This document shows, in pieces, positions 19,159 through 27,860 of a DNA stretch of 61,811 nt. Both the position numbers and the translations under genes were made by a program. Location: assembly GCA_009697505.1 (NCBI GenBank), contig SHUD01000006.1:1-61811 (forward strand), given 5' to 3'. Below the pieces are notes generated by a model that did not search any database, was not told where the DNA came from, and saw only the letters and a list, made by a program, of their open reading frames with translations. Position 1 is the stretch's first letter. Each line of letters starts with the position of its first letter. Source of the stretch: Bryobacterales bacterium. Lineage in GTDB: Bacteria; Acidobacteriota; Terriglobia; Bryobacterales; Bryobacteraceae.

Positions 19159-20063
19159 TACTTGTCAAGCGCCTCCTGTGTCTTCGCCAGGTCCAGCAGC
19201 AGCTTGGTTAATTGAGTGCGATACTCATTCACGGCCAGGGAGGCCTTGCGGTACTTCAGTTCGTCGATCTTCTGCTCGAGGTCTTCCTTGGCCTTCAGGA
19301 GCTTGAGTTTTTCCGGATCCTTGGCCATGGTTACCGCCGAACCCGTATGCAGCAAAGCGAAGCGCTGCGCGAGGATACCCTGGCCGTTATCCGGCGATGG
19401 CGCTTTCACCCCATCCCCCTTGCCGGTGTCTTCGATCAAGGCGTGCTCGGTGGCCAGCCGCTTCAACTCTTCATAAAATTTCGCGGTCTTACCTTCGGCA
19501 TAGCGAAACGCCTCGAGCACCGTGATGACCTCGTTTTTGTCGGCGTCCGCGGCCGGATCGCGCAGGGCCTCCACAAAATAGCGCGTGAACACCACCGCGT
19601 TCTTCTCCGTGCCCGACTTGGTCGCGGTCACGACCACGCGCTTGGGTCTCTGCAAGACCGGCGTAGCTCCGCCGCTGGCGCTGGTCATGTCGATCACCGC
19701 CTGTTGCGCGGGAATCTTGTCCAGTAAAGACGCCAGCTCCGTTGCCGTCAGATCCGGCCCCGGAACATTGAACTTGTAATCGGACTCATCGAAGCTGCCG
19801 TGGCCGATCAGCATTAATACGAAGTGATCGTCGGGCTTGCTCGCCTTGGCAATCTCGGTAAGCTTGGCGGTGATCGCCGCGCGCGTGGCCTGCGGACCAG
19901 ACAGCGTGGTGATCTTGGCGCCCGGCTCGTTCTGCAGGCTCTTATCGAGTTCGGAGGCCCAGCCGGTGAAACGCTGCTCGTATTCCTGTTCCCCGCCCAG
20001 GCCCGCGATGGTCAGATAGTAGGTGTCGGCATGCAGGAATCCGGCCGCGGCGCACAGCAACAT
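19158..20063 (-). CDS. Caspase-fold (C13/C14-like) protein without catalytic Cys
   Basis: About 301 residues from the ATG at 20063, which opens a short hydrophobic leader (MLLCAAAGFLHA). An earlier in-frame start at 20183 would overlap the upstream gene by 85 nt. The core resembles the legumain/caspase fold: a strand ending in the catalytic-type His (LMLIGHGSF, H88) and a second strand AVIDMTSASGG, where active members have Cys just after the Asp-x pair. Here that position is Thr/Ser, so cysteine-protease activity is unlikely. The C-terminal 50 residues form a Lys/Glu/Leu coiled coil. Lies in the middle of the MoxR-vWA operon. The family assignment rests on motif geometry and is tentative. 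Confidence 0.6.
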   Translation of the reverse strand: MLLCAAAGFLHADTYYLTIAGLGGEQEYEQRFTGWASELDKSLQNEPGAKITTLSGPQATRAAITAKLTEIAKASKPDDHFVLMLIGHGSFDESDYKFNVPGPDLTATELASLLDKIPAQQAVIDMTSASGGATPVLQRPKRVVVTATKSGTEKNAVVFTRYFVEALRDPAADADKNEVITVLEAFRYAEGKTAKFYEELKRLATEHALIEDTGKGDGVKAPSPDNGQGILAQRFALLHTGSAVTMAKDPEKLKLLKAKEDLEQKIDELKYRKASLAVNEYRTQLTKLLLDLAKTQEALDK

Positions 20064-20098
20064 AGCGCCTTTCGAGACGCCATTTGAACAACGCTGTC

Positions 20099-22363
20099 TC
20101 AAATCACACCCCACTTTCTGCGCAGCACCCACTCGGCCGCGCGCACGCCCAACAGGAGCAGGAAAACAATCGGCATGTCCCACAGATCGCGGGTTTCCCG
20201 CACGGTAATTCCGGCTTCAGAATAGCTGATATCCTGGCCCAGTTTCTGTGCCTCTTCCGGTTTATAGTAGCGCCCTCCGGTCTCCGATGCGAGCTTCTGC
20301 AAGAGTTCGCGATTCTGCTGCGTGTGGAAGTTCTCCGCCACGCCGTCTTCGCGGCGGAAGGTCATGGCGTCCCGCCCCAGTTCTTCGCTGCCCCGGTTGG
20401 CCACCACTTCGACTAAATACGACCCCGGCTTGGGTATGGTCCACTCCGCCGTATAGACGCCCGCCTCGACAGGATCGGGCCGCATTTCCACGCCCTCGGC
20501 CAGTCCGTTGGGTCCCAGAATGTGGGCTTCGGTCTTGGCGTCGGACGCCGGCAGGTAAGTGCGGTCGCGCACTTCGGCGCGCAACGTGACATGCGCTTCG
20601 TCGGAAAGGAGCTGCTTGGGCGTGGACGTGGTTACCTTGCGCAGGGTATCTGAGACCAGCCAGCGCAGCAACTGCTGATAGAACATTTCGTGAGTCCTGT
20701 CAGAGAGAGGTTGCAGCATCTGCCAGCGCCAGCTTCCGCCCGTAGCGAAAACCGCGGCGCGTCCGCGTCCGAAATTTTGCGTGATCAACAAGGGAACGCG
20801 GCCCCCGGTGGTGGGTTTCGCGTCCAGCAAAACCACCGCGCCGGGCTTGGGTTGGCCGGGGTCCTGGACGTTCATCAGGTACGGCATTTTCTTCCAGCGC
20901 TCGAAATTCTTGGCCGGGTCTTCTTCCAGGCGCGTGATCAGACTGTCGCGTCCTTGCGCCGTCAGTTCGATATCGGCGCCCACGCGGACAAAAGTGTCTT
21001 TCCGGTCCGGCAGCGTCACCGGCAAGACTTCCGTAAGGGCGGACTGCTTGTAGCCGCCATCGGAGAGCGAGTCCTTGCCGCCCAAAAACAGCGCGCCGCC
21101 GCCGCGCCGGTCGACGAAATCCTTGATCAGCGTCTGCTGGCCGGGGGTCAGGTAAGGAGCATCCAGGCTACCGATGATCAATCCGTCAAAGGCGAACAGT
21201 TCCTCGACTTTGGTGGGAAATCCGTCCTTGAGTTCATCCGGATTGGCGATTCCCTGGCGATAGATCTTGTTCTGCGTGGTGCGCAGGATGGTCACCAGAT
21301 CGATGGTGCGGTCGTCTTCGACGGCGCGACGCAGGAACTTGAATTCCCAGCGCGGCTCACCCTCCATATATAAGATCCGCGGCTTGCGCTGATCGACATT
21401 GATCAACCGCATCAGTGCGTTGTTCTTGACGTTGGATTCCCCGGCGAGCGGATCGACCGAGGTTTCAATCGAGCGCACGCCGGCCGTGCCGGCATTGAAC
21501 AACAGCGTCTCGCTCTGCTCCTCGCCGTCTTTCTTAAGAGTGACCATCTGCTGGGAAAGAATCTTCGCGCCTTCCTTGACCGTCAGCTTGGCTTTCTGTC
21601 CCGCATAACCATGCTGATGGAAGGACACCACCGCGGAAAGGCGCGACTCCGGCAACGCGCGCGGAGGAACTTGCACATCGCCGAGCTCCACGTCTTTTTC
21701 CACTTGGTCCTTGCCGAAGCCGATGGTGTGCACCGGAATCCGCTGGCGCCGGATTTCGGCGATGGTTTCCAAATCCACGCCGCCGGAATTGTCGGCTCCG
21801 TCGCTCGCGAGTACCACTGCTCCGATCGGCAGACTGGCGGCATCGGCCACCACCTGCTTGAGGCCATCGCCCAAACGCGTCGCCGGACTGGCGGACGTGA
21901 GTTGCTCCAGTTTGTCGAAGCGTTCCAGGCGATCGCTCAGCTTGTACAGCCGGACCTGGAACTTCTTCTTCAGGGCATCGAGCAATCCGGAATTCAAAAC
22001 CTGGGAAGCGGCCGCGCGCCGCGTAGTCCCACCGGCTTCATCGGCCTGCGCCATGCTCGCGGAATCATCCACCACCACGGCCACTATATTCTGCTGCGGA
22101 CGCAGCGTCGCCACGCTCAACGCCGGATGCCAAAGCATCAGCAGCAGGATAGCGGCCAACAAAGTCTGCAACAGCCACACGGCCGCGCCGCGCAATCCCG
22201 CCAGGCGTTCGGAACCCGAAGAGCGGCTACGCACCAGATAGCCCAACGCACCCGCGGCAATCAGGATGCCGAGCCCCAGCAGCCACGGCGGCCACCCTCC
22301 CAGCAGCACAAATGTGCCCCGCGAGAAAACCGCCTGCGGATACTTGAACAGGAACTCAAACAT
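20099..22363 (-). CDS. Membrane vWA protein with glutamine-amidotransferase-like domain
   Basis: A 754-residue protein with two N-terminal helices (about 20-45 and 58-80), a vWA domain whose metal motif is D99-D-S101-A-S103, and a beta-sandwich-like region. A GATase1-like or ThuA-type segment follows (PRILYMEGEPRWEFKFLRRA, FDGLIIGSLDAPYLTPGQ, RRGGGALFLGGKDSLSDGG), then another beta domain and a C-terminal helix (LWDMPIVFLLLLGVRAAEWV). No Cys-His-Glu amidotransferase triad is obvious. It resembles a larger relative of the BatA-like gene at the other end of the operon. It begins 8 nt after the DUF4159 gene. Confidence 0.75.
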   Translation of the reverse strand: MFEFLFKYPQAVFSRGTFVLLGGWPPWLLGLGILIAAGALGYLVRSRSSGSERLAGLRGAAVWLLQTLLAAILLLMLWHPALSVATLRPQQNIVAVVVDDSASMAQADEAGGTTRRAAASQVLNSGLLDALKKKFQVRLYKLSDRLERFDKLEQLTSASPATRLGDGLKQVVADAASLPIGAVVLASDGADNSGGVDLETIAEIRRQRIPVHTIGFGKDQVEKDVELGDVQVPPRALPESRLSAVVSFHQHGYAGQKAKLTVKEGAKILSQQMVTLKKDGEEQSETLLFNAGTAGVRSIETSVDPLAGESNVKNNALMRLINVDQRKPRILYMEGEPRWEFKFLRRAVEDDRTIDLVTILRTTQNKIYRQGIANPDELKDGFPTKVEELFAFDGLIIGSLDAPYLTPGQQTLIKDFVDRRGGGALFLGGKDSLSDGGYKQSALTEVLPVTLPDRKDTFVRVGADIELTAQGRDSLITRLEEDPAKNFERWKKMPYLMNVQDPGQPKPGAVVLLDAKPTTGGRVPLLITQNFGRGRAAVFATGGSWRWQMLQPLSDRTHEMFYQQLLRWLVSDTLRKVTTSTPKQLLSDEAHVTLRAEVRDRTYLPASDAKTEAHILGPNGLAEGVEMRPDPVEAGVYTAEWTIPKPGSYLVEVVANRGSEELGRDAMTFRREDGVAENFHTQQNRELLQKLASETGGRYYKPEEAQKLGQDISYSEAGITVRETRDLWDMPIVFLLLLGVRAAEWVLRRKWGVI

Positions 22364-22371
22364 GTGTCTGC

Positions 22372-23178
22372 CTAGTGCGTCAAATCATATACGACGTAAT
22401 TCACCGCGATCCGGTAAGCCAAAGCGGCGAACTTTTCAGGATACACGGGATTATCGGAATGCTCCCATGCGTCACCGAGATCCATATTATGACAGATGGC
22501 CATCATCAATCGGCCCCGGTCGTCATAGACCCCTCGCCACTTGGCTTCGAAGCCGTCGTATTCGAACATGGATCGCGTGTAGAGATACTGCAATCCCGGG
22601 ACCTGGTAGCGGTCGTCCAAATCATATATGACGTGGAAAATGGGGTCCCGGTTGTCGATGTCCACGATTTCCCGGTCCGGAAACGCCTTACGGACGCCGG
22701 CGGCGAAGTTATTCCATTCGATGGTTCCGTGGAAGTCGTCGACCATCAGGAAGCCTCCGCGCAGCAGGAACTCGCGCAACTGACCGGCCTGATCGTCGGT
22801 CAGATTCCAGTGTCCGGGCTCCACGGCATAGAGCATGGGCCAGTTGTAGATGTCGTCGCCGCCGTCCAGGTCCACCACTTGTTCCACCGATCGGGTATCG
22901 ATACGCGTGAGCCGACGGACCCCCTGCAGCAGGTGGCGGTCCGAGCGCGGGTAATCGACGGTCCACTGCACGGAGGGAACCCGGTAGTTGTGGAGCGCAA
23001 AAACGGGACGGTAGCGCAGACGGGCGCGGGTCCATTCGGCGGGTTGGTTCCAGTCGGCCGGAAGCGGGAAATCTTCGTATTCCATCGCTCCGTATTGCCG
23101 GAAGGGCTTTTGGGCCAATAGCACGCCCCATCCGGCAATCGCGATAAAAACCAGCCAAGGTAGCCAGCGGAGGCGCAT
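22372..23178 (-). CDS. DUF4159-domain protein
   Basis: A 268-residue exported or membrane-anchored protein with one N-terminal helix (LRWLPWLVFIAIAGWGVLLA). The DUF4159 region spans the rest, with RTLTR-like RRLTRIDTRSVEQVV, LREFLLRGGFLMVDDFHG and HNMDLGDAWEHSDNP, the last typical of the family. DUF4159 is structurally related to GATase-like folds and recurs with MoxR/BatA genes; its activity is unknown. The ATG at 23178 has AAGGG upstream and is preferred to one at 23256. First gene of the eight-gene operon, so the promoter must lie in the 190-bp divergent spacer. Confidence 0.75.
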   Translation of the reverse strand: MRLRWLPWLVFIAIAGWGVLLAQKPFRQYGAMEYEDFPLPADWNQPAEWTRARLRYRPVFALHNYRVPSVQWTVDYPRSDRHLLQGVRRLTRIDTRSVEQVVDLDGGDDIYNWPMLYAVEPGHWNLTDDQAGQLREFLLRGGFLMVDDFHGTIEWNNFAAGVRKAFPDREIVDIDNRDPIFHVIYDLDDRYQVPGLQYLYTRSMFEYDGFEAKWRGVYDDRGRLMMAICHNMDLGDAWEHSDNPVYPEKFAALAYRIAVNYVVYDLTH

Positions 23179-23295
23179 TCGGGCCCTTAAAAGCGCAGGA
23201 TAGCACACGGCCCTAATTTGAACCCGGTGCGCCTTTTTCCTGCTATCACTTAGCACTGTCGCTGAACAATGTCACTCACCGGTCACAGACCACCC

Positions 23296-23321
23296 GTAAC
23301 CCCCGGTTGTAACCCCCGGTT
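23296..23321 (+). repeat. Two perfect 13-bp tandem repeats in the divergent spacer
   Basis: GTAACCCCCGGTT occurs twice head-to-tail (23296-23308 and 23309-23321) in the spacer between the DUF4159 operon and the PepSY gene. Perfect adjacent 13-mers in a promoter region suggest a double operator site, but no regulator is known for this motif. Confidence 0.6.
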
Positions 23322-23367
23322 GGCCGCGCCGCGGCAAAGCTGTGTTAACATCCCGTAACTCTAAGGA

Positions 23368-24882
23368 ATGCCTCATCCGGCCATTATCTGTAAAAAGTAC
23401 ACCATCCTGGTTCACCGCTGGATGGGGGTATTCTTCTGCGTCTTGTTCGCGGCCTGGTTCGCCTCCGGTATCGTCATGATGTATTGGGATTTTCCACAGG
23501 TTCTCCCGGAAGACCGGTGGCGGAAATCTCCCACTCTGGAAGCCTCCGAAATCCGAATTTCGCCCGCTGAGGCGTACCGCCGGCTGAACACGGCCGAGGC
23601 CCCGGACCGGGTTAGTGTGTATACGTTGTTAGACCGGCGGCCAGTGTACCGGTTCGCCTTCCGGGGAAATGTGGAGGTGGTGACCGCCGACACCGGCGAA
23701 CGGATCGCGGACGTGCCGCGCGAAACGGGCTTGCGGATCGCGGCGGCGTGGACCGGCCAGGACCCGGCGGGCGCGCGGGTGGATCTCGTCCGCGGCCTGG
23801 ATCAATGGACTGTCCAGTCGAACGTCCGCAGGCAGCTTCCCTTCTGGAAGACGACGTTTCCAGACGGCGAAGAAGTGTATGTCTCGCGCGCCACGGGCGA
23901 GGTCGCCCAGCACACCACGCGCGGTTCGCGCATCGGCGCGTATTGCGGCGCGATTCCCCATTGGCTCTACTTCTCGGCCCTGCGGCGGCACACTTTCGCG
24001 TGGCGGTCCATGGTGATCTGGCTTTCAGCGCTGGGCGTGCTCATGAATCTGTTTGGATTGGTGGTGGGCGTTTGGATGTACTCGCCGGCAAAAAAATACC
24101 GGCTGCGGAGCGGAGCTTCCAGCATTCCCTACGACGGACAAAAGCATTGGCACACACTGCTCGGGTTGGTCTTCGGCTTGTTCGCGTTTACGTGGGTACT
24201 CAGCGGAATGTTTTCGATGAACCCGCTTGCCTGGAGCCCGGGTTCCGCGCCCGACAGCCCGGCGAAAGCGCTGCGCGGACCAAAGTGGAATAGCGACGCG
24301 TTCCCAGCCGCATCACCCGCGCAGGCACTTCAGCAACTACCGCCGGAATTCAAGGTCAAGGAACTGCGGCTCACCTTCGCCGGTGGCCAGCCGGCTTATC
24401 TCGCGGTGGAAGACTTGGGCCGCTCCCGTTTGATACCTGCCGCGGCGACTGGCGAATTGCCAAGTGAATCCATTGACCCGGAGAAGATGCGGCGGCTGAT
24501 GGCCATTGCCAGCCGTCCGCACGCCATCGTCGAATCGCGCCTGGTCACCGCGTACGAACCGTATTACATTGACCGGCACCATCGCAAACCGTTACCGGCG
24601 CTGTTTGTGCGCCTGAACGACGCCGAGCAGTCCATTTACTACATCGACCTTAAAACCGGGCAGGTGGTGGAAAGCTATGACGCGCGCTCGCGAGCCGAGC
24701 GCTGGCTGTATCACGGATTGCATTCGCTCGACCTGCCTTGGCTGTACCGCAACCGTCCGGCGTGGGATGTGACGGTCCTGACGCTCATGCTGGGCGGCAC
24801 GGCGTTATGCGTCACCTCCGTGGTGATCGGCTACCGCCGGGCACGGCGGAAAGTGCGCGGGCTAATTCGGCGACAATGGTAA
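23368..24882 (+). CDS. PepSY-associated TM-helix protein (PiuB-like)
   Basis: A 504-residue inner-membrane protein with four main helices: an N-terminal one after the family motif LVHRWMGVFFCVLFAAWF, one at about 212-240 (VIWLSALGVLMNLFGLVV), one at about 265-285, and one near the C-terminus (VTVLTLMLGGTALCVTSVV). Two periplasmic PepSY-like alpha/beta regions lie between them. Conserved His residues sit at helix ends (HRWMG, QKHWHTLLG, YHGLHSLD), as in relatives proposed to bind heme or take part in iron reduction. Function is not settled for the family. The only nearby purine run, AAGGA, abuts the ATG, so initiation may be weak or leaderless. Followed after 21 nt by the SDR gene. Confidence 0.75.
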   Translation: MPHPAIICKKYTILVHRWMGVFFCVLFAAWFASGIVMMYWDFPQVLPEDRWRKSPTLEASEIRISPAEAYRRLNTAEAPDRVSVYTLLDRRPVYRFAFRGNVEVVTADTGERIADVPRETGLRIAAAWTGQDPAGARVDLVRGLDQWTVQSNVRRQLPFWKTTFPDGEEVYVSRATGEVAQHTTRGSRIGAYCGAIPHWLYFSALRRHTFAWRSMVIWLSALGVLMNLFGLVVGVWMYSPAKKYRLRSGASSIPYDGQKHWHTLLGLVFGLFAFTWVLSGMFSMNPLAWSPGSAPDSPAKALRGPKWNSDAFPAASPAQALQQLPPEFKVKELRLTFAGGQPAYLAVEDLGRSRLIPAAATGELPSESIDPEKMRRLMAIASRPHAIVESRLVTAYEPYYIDRHHRKPLPALFVRLNDAEQSIYYIDLKTGQVVESYDARSRAERWLYHGLHSLDLPWLYRNRPAWDVTVLTLMLGGTALCVTSVVIGYRRARRKVRGLIRRQW

Positions 24883-24903
24883 CTTCACAAAAAAGGAGAA
24901 ACC

Positions 24904-25608
24904 ATGAATCTTAAAAACGCTGTCGCGCTGGTCACGGGCGGAAGCGCCGGCATCGGGCGGGCCATCGCGCGGACTCTGATCGCCAGTGGCGCTCGGGTGG
25001 CCATCACCGGGCGGAACCTGGAAAAGCTGAAGGAAGCCGCGCAGGCCCTGGGCGCTTTCGCGGTACAGGCCGACGTGAGCAAAGAGGCCGACGTGGAGCG
25101 GACCTATCGCGAAGTCCTGGCCCAGTTCGGCGATCTGGACATTTTGGTCAACAACGCGGGTATCGGCGTATTTAAGCCTCTGGTGGACATGGAACCCGCG
25201 CATGTTGAGTCCGTATTCGCCACCAACGTGTTCGGCGCCGTGATGATGGGCCGCGCCGCCGCCAAGCACTTCATCCAGCGCAATCGCGGCAACATCATCA
25301 ACATCGCCTCCACGGCCGGCGTGCGCGGGGCGCCCAACGGCACCGCTTATTACGGGAGCAAGTTCGCGCTGCGCGGCATCACCGAATGCTGGCGCGCGGA
25401 ACTGCGGAAACACAACATCCGCGTGATGCTGGTCAACCCCAGCGAAGTGATCACGGATTTCGCGGCCACCGCCGGAATCCCGCAGAAGGCCAACGAATCC
25501 AAGCTGCGCGGCGAGGAAATTGCGCATGCGGTGAAAGCCATCCTCGAAATGGACGACCGCGGATTTACGATTGAGACGACGGTGTTCGCGACGAATCCGA
25601 TCGATTAG
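24904..25608 (+). CDS. Short-chain dehydrogenase/reductase (classical SDR)
   Basis: A 234-residue NAD(P)-dependent oxidoreductase with the complete classical SDR set: cofactor motif T11-GGSAGIG-18, NNAG at 83-86, catalytic S136, and Y149-x3-K153. GRN after the second strand (about 36-38) suggests NADPH. The 3-oxoacyl-ACP-reductase-like sequence does not define the substrate. A strong AAAGGAG site precedes the ATG. Co-directional with the PepSY gene at 21 nt, probably one transcript. Its last 44 nt overlap the end of the convergent MFS gene. Confidence 0.9.
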   Translation: MNLKNAVALVTGGSAGIGRAIARTLIASGARVAITGRNLEKLKEAAQALGAFAVQADVSKEADVERTYREVLAQFGDLDILVNNAGIGVFKPLVDMEPAHVESVFATNVFGAVMMGRAAAKHFIQRNRGNIINIASTAGVRGAPNGTAYYGSKFALRGITECWRAELRKHNIRVMLVNPSEVITDFAATAGIPQKANESKLRGEEIAHAVKAILEMDDRGFTIETTVFATNPID

Positions 25609-26848
25609 AGACGAACCACAACCCCGCCGGGACCAATATCACGAGGCCCGTCGCAACCGCCACCGCGCGTGGCGCGATGCCCAGGTCCATGAGATGACCG
25701 GCGGTGATATTTGTTGCCGCCACCGTAAGCGTCAGGAGAGCGTTTTCGGCGGAAAACACGCGGCCGCGAAAACGGTCCTCAGTCTGTTGCAGCAGCAGCG
25801 TGGTGGAGGCAACCCAGCAGGCCGAAGCTCCACCATGCGCAACCATCAGTGCCAGCACCGCAGCGGCAAGGGACGCCACCGTGCTTCCTAGCGCAACATA
25901 GCCGGCCCCAATCAGGAGAAAGCCAGCCAGGATCGTCGAACGGAGACGCGTGGGATCGCTCTTTGCGAATCCCGCCGCGGCGAAGGCTCCCAGCAGCGCA
26001 CCGATGCCGCGAGCTCCGAACAACACGCTCATGCCCAAGGTCTGGGCCTGTTGCAGGGTGGCATTGCCCAACCGCAGCGGAAACACTCTTTCGCCCAATA
26101 CCGGCAACAGCACCAGGTTGGCGCCCATCAGTCCAATGCCGCCCTTGACACACACCGTCGCGGTCATACGGCGGTCGCGCGTCACATAGCGGATGCCCTC
26201 GGCGATGTCGGAAAAATTGAACAGATCGCGCGCGCGCAGCGGAGCCTGATTTTCCGCGTGCGGTTCGAAGAAGCGCATACGCCAGATGAGCCAAGCCGAA
26301 ACCAGAAAAGATAACGAGTTCAACACGAACACCGCTTCGCGGCCCAGCGAAACCACGGCGAAACCGCCCAACGCGGCACCGAGAGCGAAATTGACGGACC
26401 AGGTGGTCGAAGACAGCGCGTTGGCCCCGGGCACGTCTTCCGCCAGAACAATATTGGGGATGACCGCGGAACGGCCGGGCTCGAAAAATCCCCAGCACAC
26501 GGTTTCAAAAAACAGCAGGACAAACAAGATCCACAGCGTTTCGCGCGAACGCACCAGCAGCATGGAGAGTACAATCACGCCGCGCCCCAAATCGGCGGCA
26601 ATCATGACGTGCTTGCGGCTGAGGCGGTCATTGATGACGCCGGCGGCCGGCGCGATCAACGTCTGCGGCAGCATCTGAAACAGAAACACGAGTGCCACCA
26701 TGCGCGCGCTTCCCGTCAACTCCAGCAGGAAACCAATGATCGCGACCGAGTAGAACCAGTCCCCCAGTTCGCTGACAATCTGCGCGAACCACAGCAGGCG
26801 GAAATTACGATTCCCGCGCAGCAGCCGCGAATAGGAGGAAAGCGTCAC
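25565..26848 (-). CDS. MFS transporter (EntS/MFS_3-like exporter)
   Basis: A 427-residue major-facilitator protein with about 12 hydrophobic helices. N-terminal LLRGNRNFRLLWFAQIVSEL and LIAPAAGVINDRLSRKHVMI (the loop 2-3 motif with DRLSRK) are typical of the MFS_3/enterobactin-exporter branch, so efflux is likelier than uptake. The start is GTG at 26848, preceded by GGAAAG. It lies 13 nt downstream of trpS and is probably co-transcribed with it. The 3' end is antisense to the SDR gene for 44 nt. Substrate not predictable. Confidence 0.85.
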   Translation of the reverse strand: MTLSSYSRLLRGNRNFRLLWFAQIVSELGDWFYSVAIIGFLLELTGSARMVALVFLFQMLPQTLIAPAAGVINDRLSRKHVMIAADLGRGVIVLSMLLVRSRETLWILFVLLFFETVCWGFFEPGRSAVIPNIVLAEDVPGANALSSTTWSVNFALGAALGGFAVVSLGREAVFVLNSLSFLVSAWLIWRMRFFEPHAENQAPLRARDLFNFSDIAEGIRYVTRDRRMTATVCVKGGIGLMGANLVLLPVLGERVFPLRLGNATLQQAQTLGMSVLFGARGIGALLGAFAAAGFAKSDPTRLRSTILAGFLLIGAGYVALGSTVASLAAAVLALMVAHGGASACWVASTTLLLQQTEDRFRGRVFSAENALLTLTVAATNITAGHLMDLGIAPRAVAVATGLVILVPAGLWFVSNRSDSSRTPSSQS

Positions 26849-26861
26849 ATGCTTTCCGTGA

Positions 26862-27851
26862 TCAGGAAGCCGTGTACAGGCCCATGGCCCTCTTTACTTT
26901 ACCCACGGTGTCCTGGGCGATCGGCGTCACGCGCTCGGCGCCGTTGGCCAGCACCTGCGCCACAAATCCGGGCTCGGCCATGATCTTCTGATAGCGTTCC
27001 TGGATCGGCTCGATCGCGGCGACCACGGCTTCGGCCACCTGCTTCTTCAGATCGCCGTAGCGCATCCCCGTGAAATGCGCCCGTGTGTTCTCATCGGACC
27101 AGCCGCTGAACGCCTGGAAGATCGCGAGCAGATTGCGCACGCCCGCGCCCATGGTTTCGTAATCGACAGCGGGGTTGGAATCCGTGGTCGCGCGCATGAT
27201 CTTCTTGCGGATCGCCGCCGGTGGATCCAGCAGGCTCACGGCGTGCCCGGCGCCGGTCTCGGACTTGCTCATTTTCTTTTCCGGATCGTCCAGGCCCATG
27301 ATGCGCGCGCCCACCGTGGGCAGGTGCGTGGCGGGCATGGTGAAGGTTTCCCCATAGAGCGAATTGAAGCGCTGCGCAATGTCGCGGGCCAGCTCCAGAT
27401 GCTGCGTCTGGTCGTCGCCCACCGGCACGATCGCCGCCTGATACAGCAGAATGTCGGCGGCCATCAGCACGGGATATTGCAGCAACCCGTCGCCGATTGT
27501 CTCCTGGGATTGCGACTTGGCTTTGTATTGCGTCATGCGCTCCAGCCAGCCAACGGGAGTCACGCATGTCAACATCCAGGCCAGTTCGGCATGTTGGGGT
27601 ATCGCCGATTGCACCACCAGCGCGGAGTTCCGCGGATCGATTCCAATCGCCAGCAGCATCCCGGCGAGCTCTTCGATTTTGGCGCGCAGTTCCTCCGGCT
27701 TCTGATAAACCGTGATCGCGTGCAGATCCACGATACAGTAGATACTGTCGTAGTCATACTGGATCTTGGCCCAGTTCTTCAGCGCGCCAAGATAATTACC
27801 AATGTGCGGGCTGCCGGTGGGCTGTATGCCGGAAAGGACTCGTGCTTTCAT
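26862..27851 (-). CDS. trpS: Tryptophanyl-tRNA synthetase
   Basis: A 329-residue class Ic aminoacyl-tRNA synthetase that charges tRNA-Trp. The N-terminus VLSGIQPTGSPHIGNYLGAL carries the HIGN ATP motif (16-19). KMSKS lies at about 193-197, within DDPEKKMSKSETGAG. The length is that of normal bacterial TrpRS. The frame is open much further upstream, but that part is antisense to rlmD; the ATG at 27851 matches the family N-terminus exactly. Only 9 bp separate it from the divergent rlmD start, and no good ribosome site precedes it. Confidence 0.97.
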   Translation of the reverse strand: MKARVLSGIQPTGSPHIGNYLGALKNWAKIQYDYDSIYCIVDLHAITVYQKPEELRAKIEELAGMLLAIGIDPRNSALVVQSAIPQHAELAWMLTCVTPVGWLERMTQYKAKSQSQETIGDGLLQYPVLMAADILLYQAAIVPVGDDQTQHLELARDIAQRFNSLYGETFTMPATHLPTVGARIMGLDDPEKKMSKSETGAGHAVSLLDPPAAIRKKIMRATTDSNPAVDYETMGAGVRNLLAIFQAFSGWSDENTRAHFTGMRYGDLKKQVAEAVVAAIEPIQERYQKIMAEPGFVAQVLANGAERVTPIAQDTVGKVKRAMGLYTAS

Positions 27852-27860
27852 GGGAGCTGG

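Noticed and set aside
27075-27860. Long plus-strand extension in front of rlmD
   Set aside because: It is antisense to the conserved trpS catalytic region and has no family match; the GTG at 27861 fits the TRAM-domain start.
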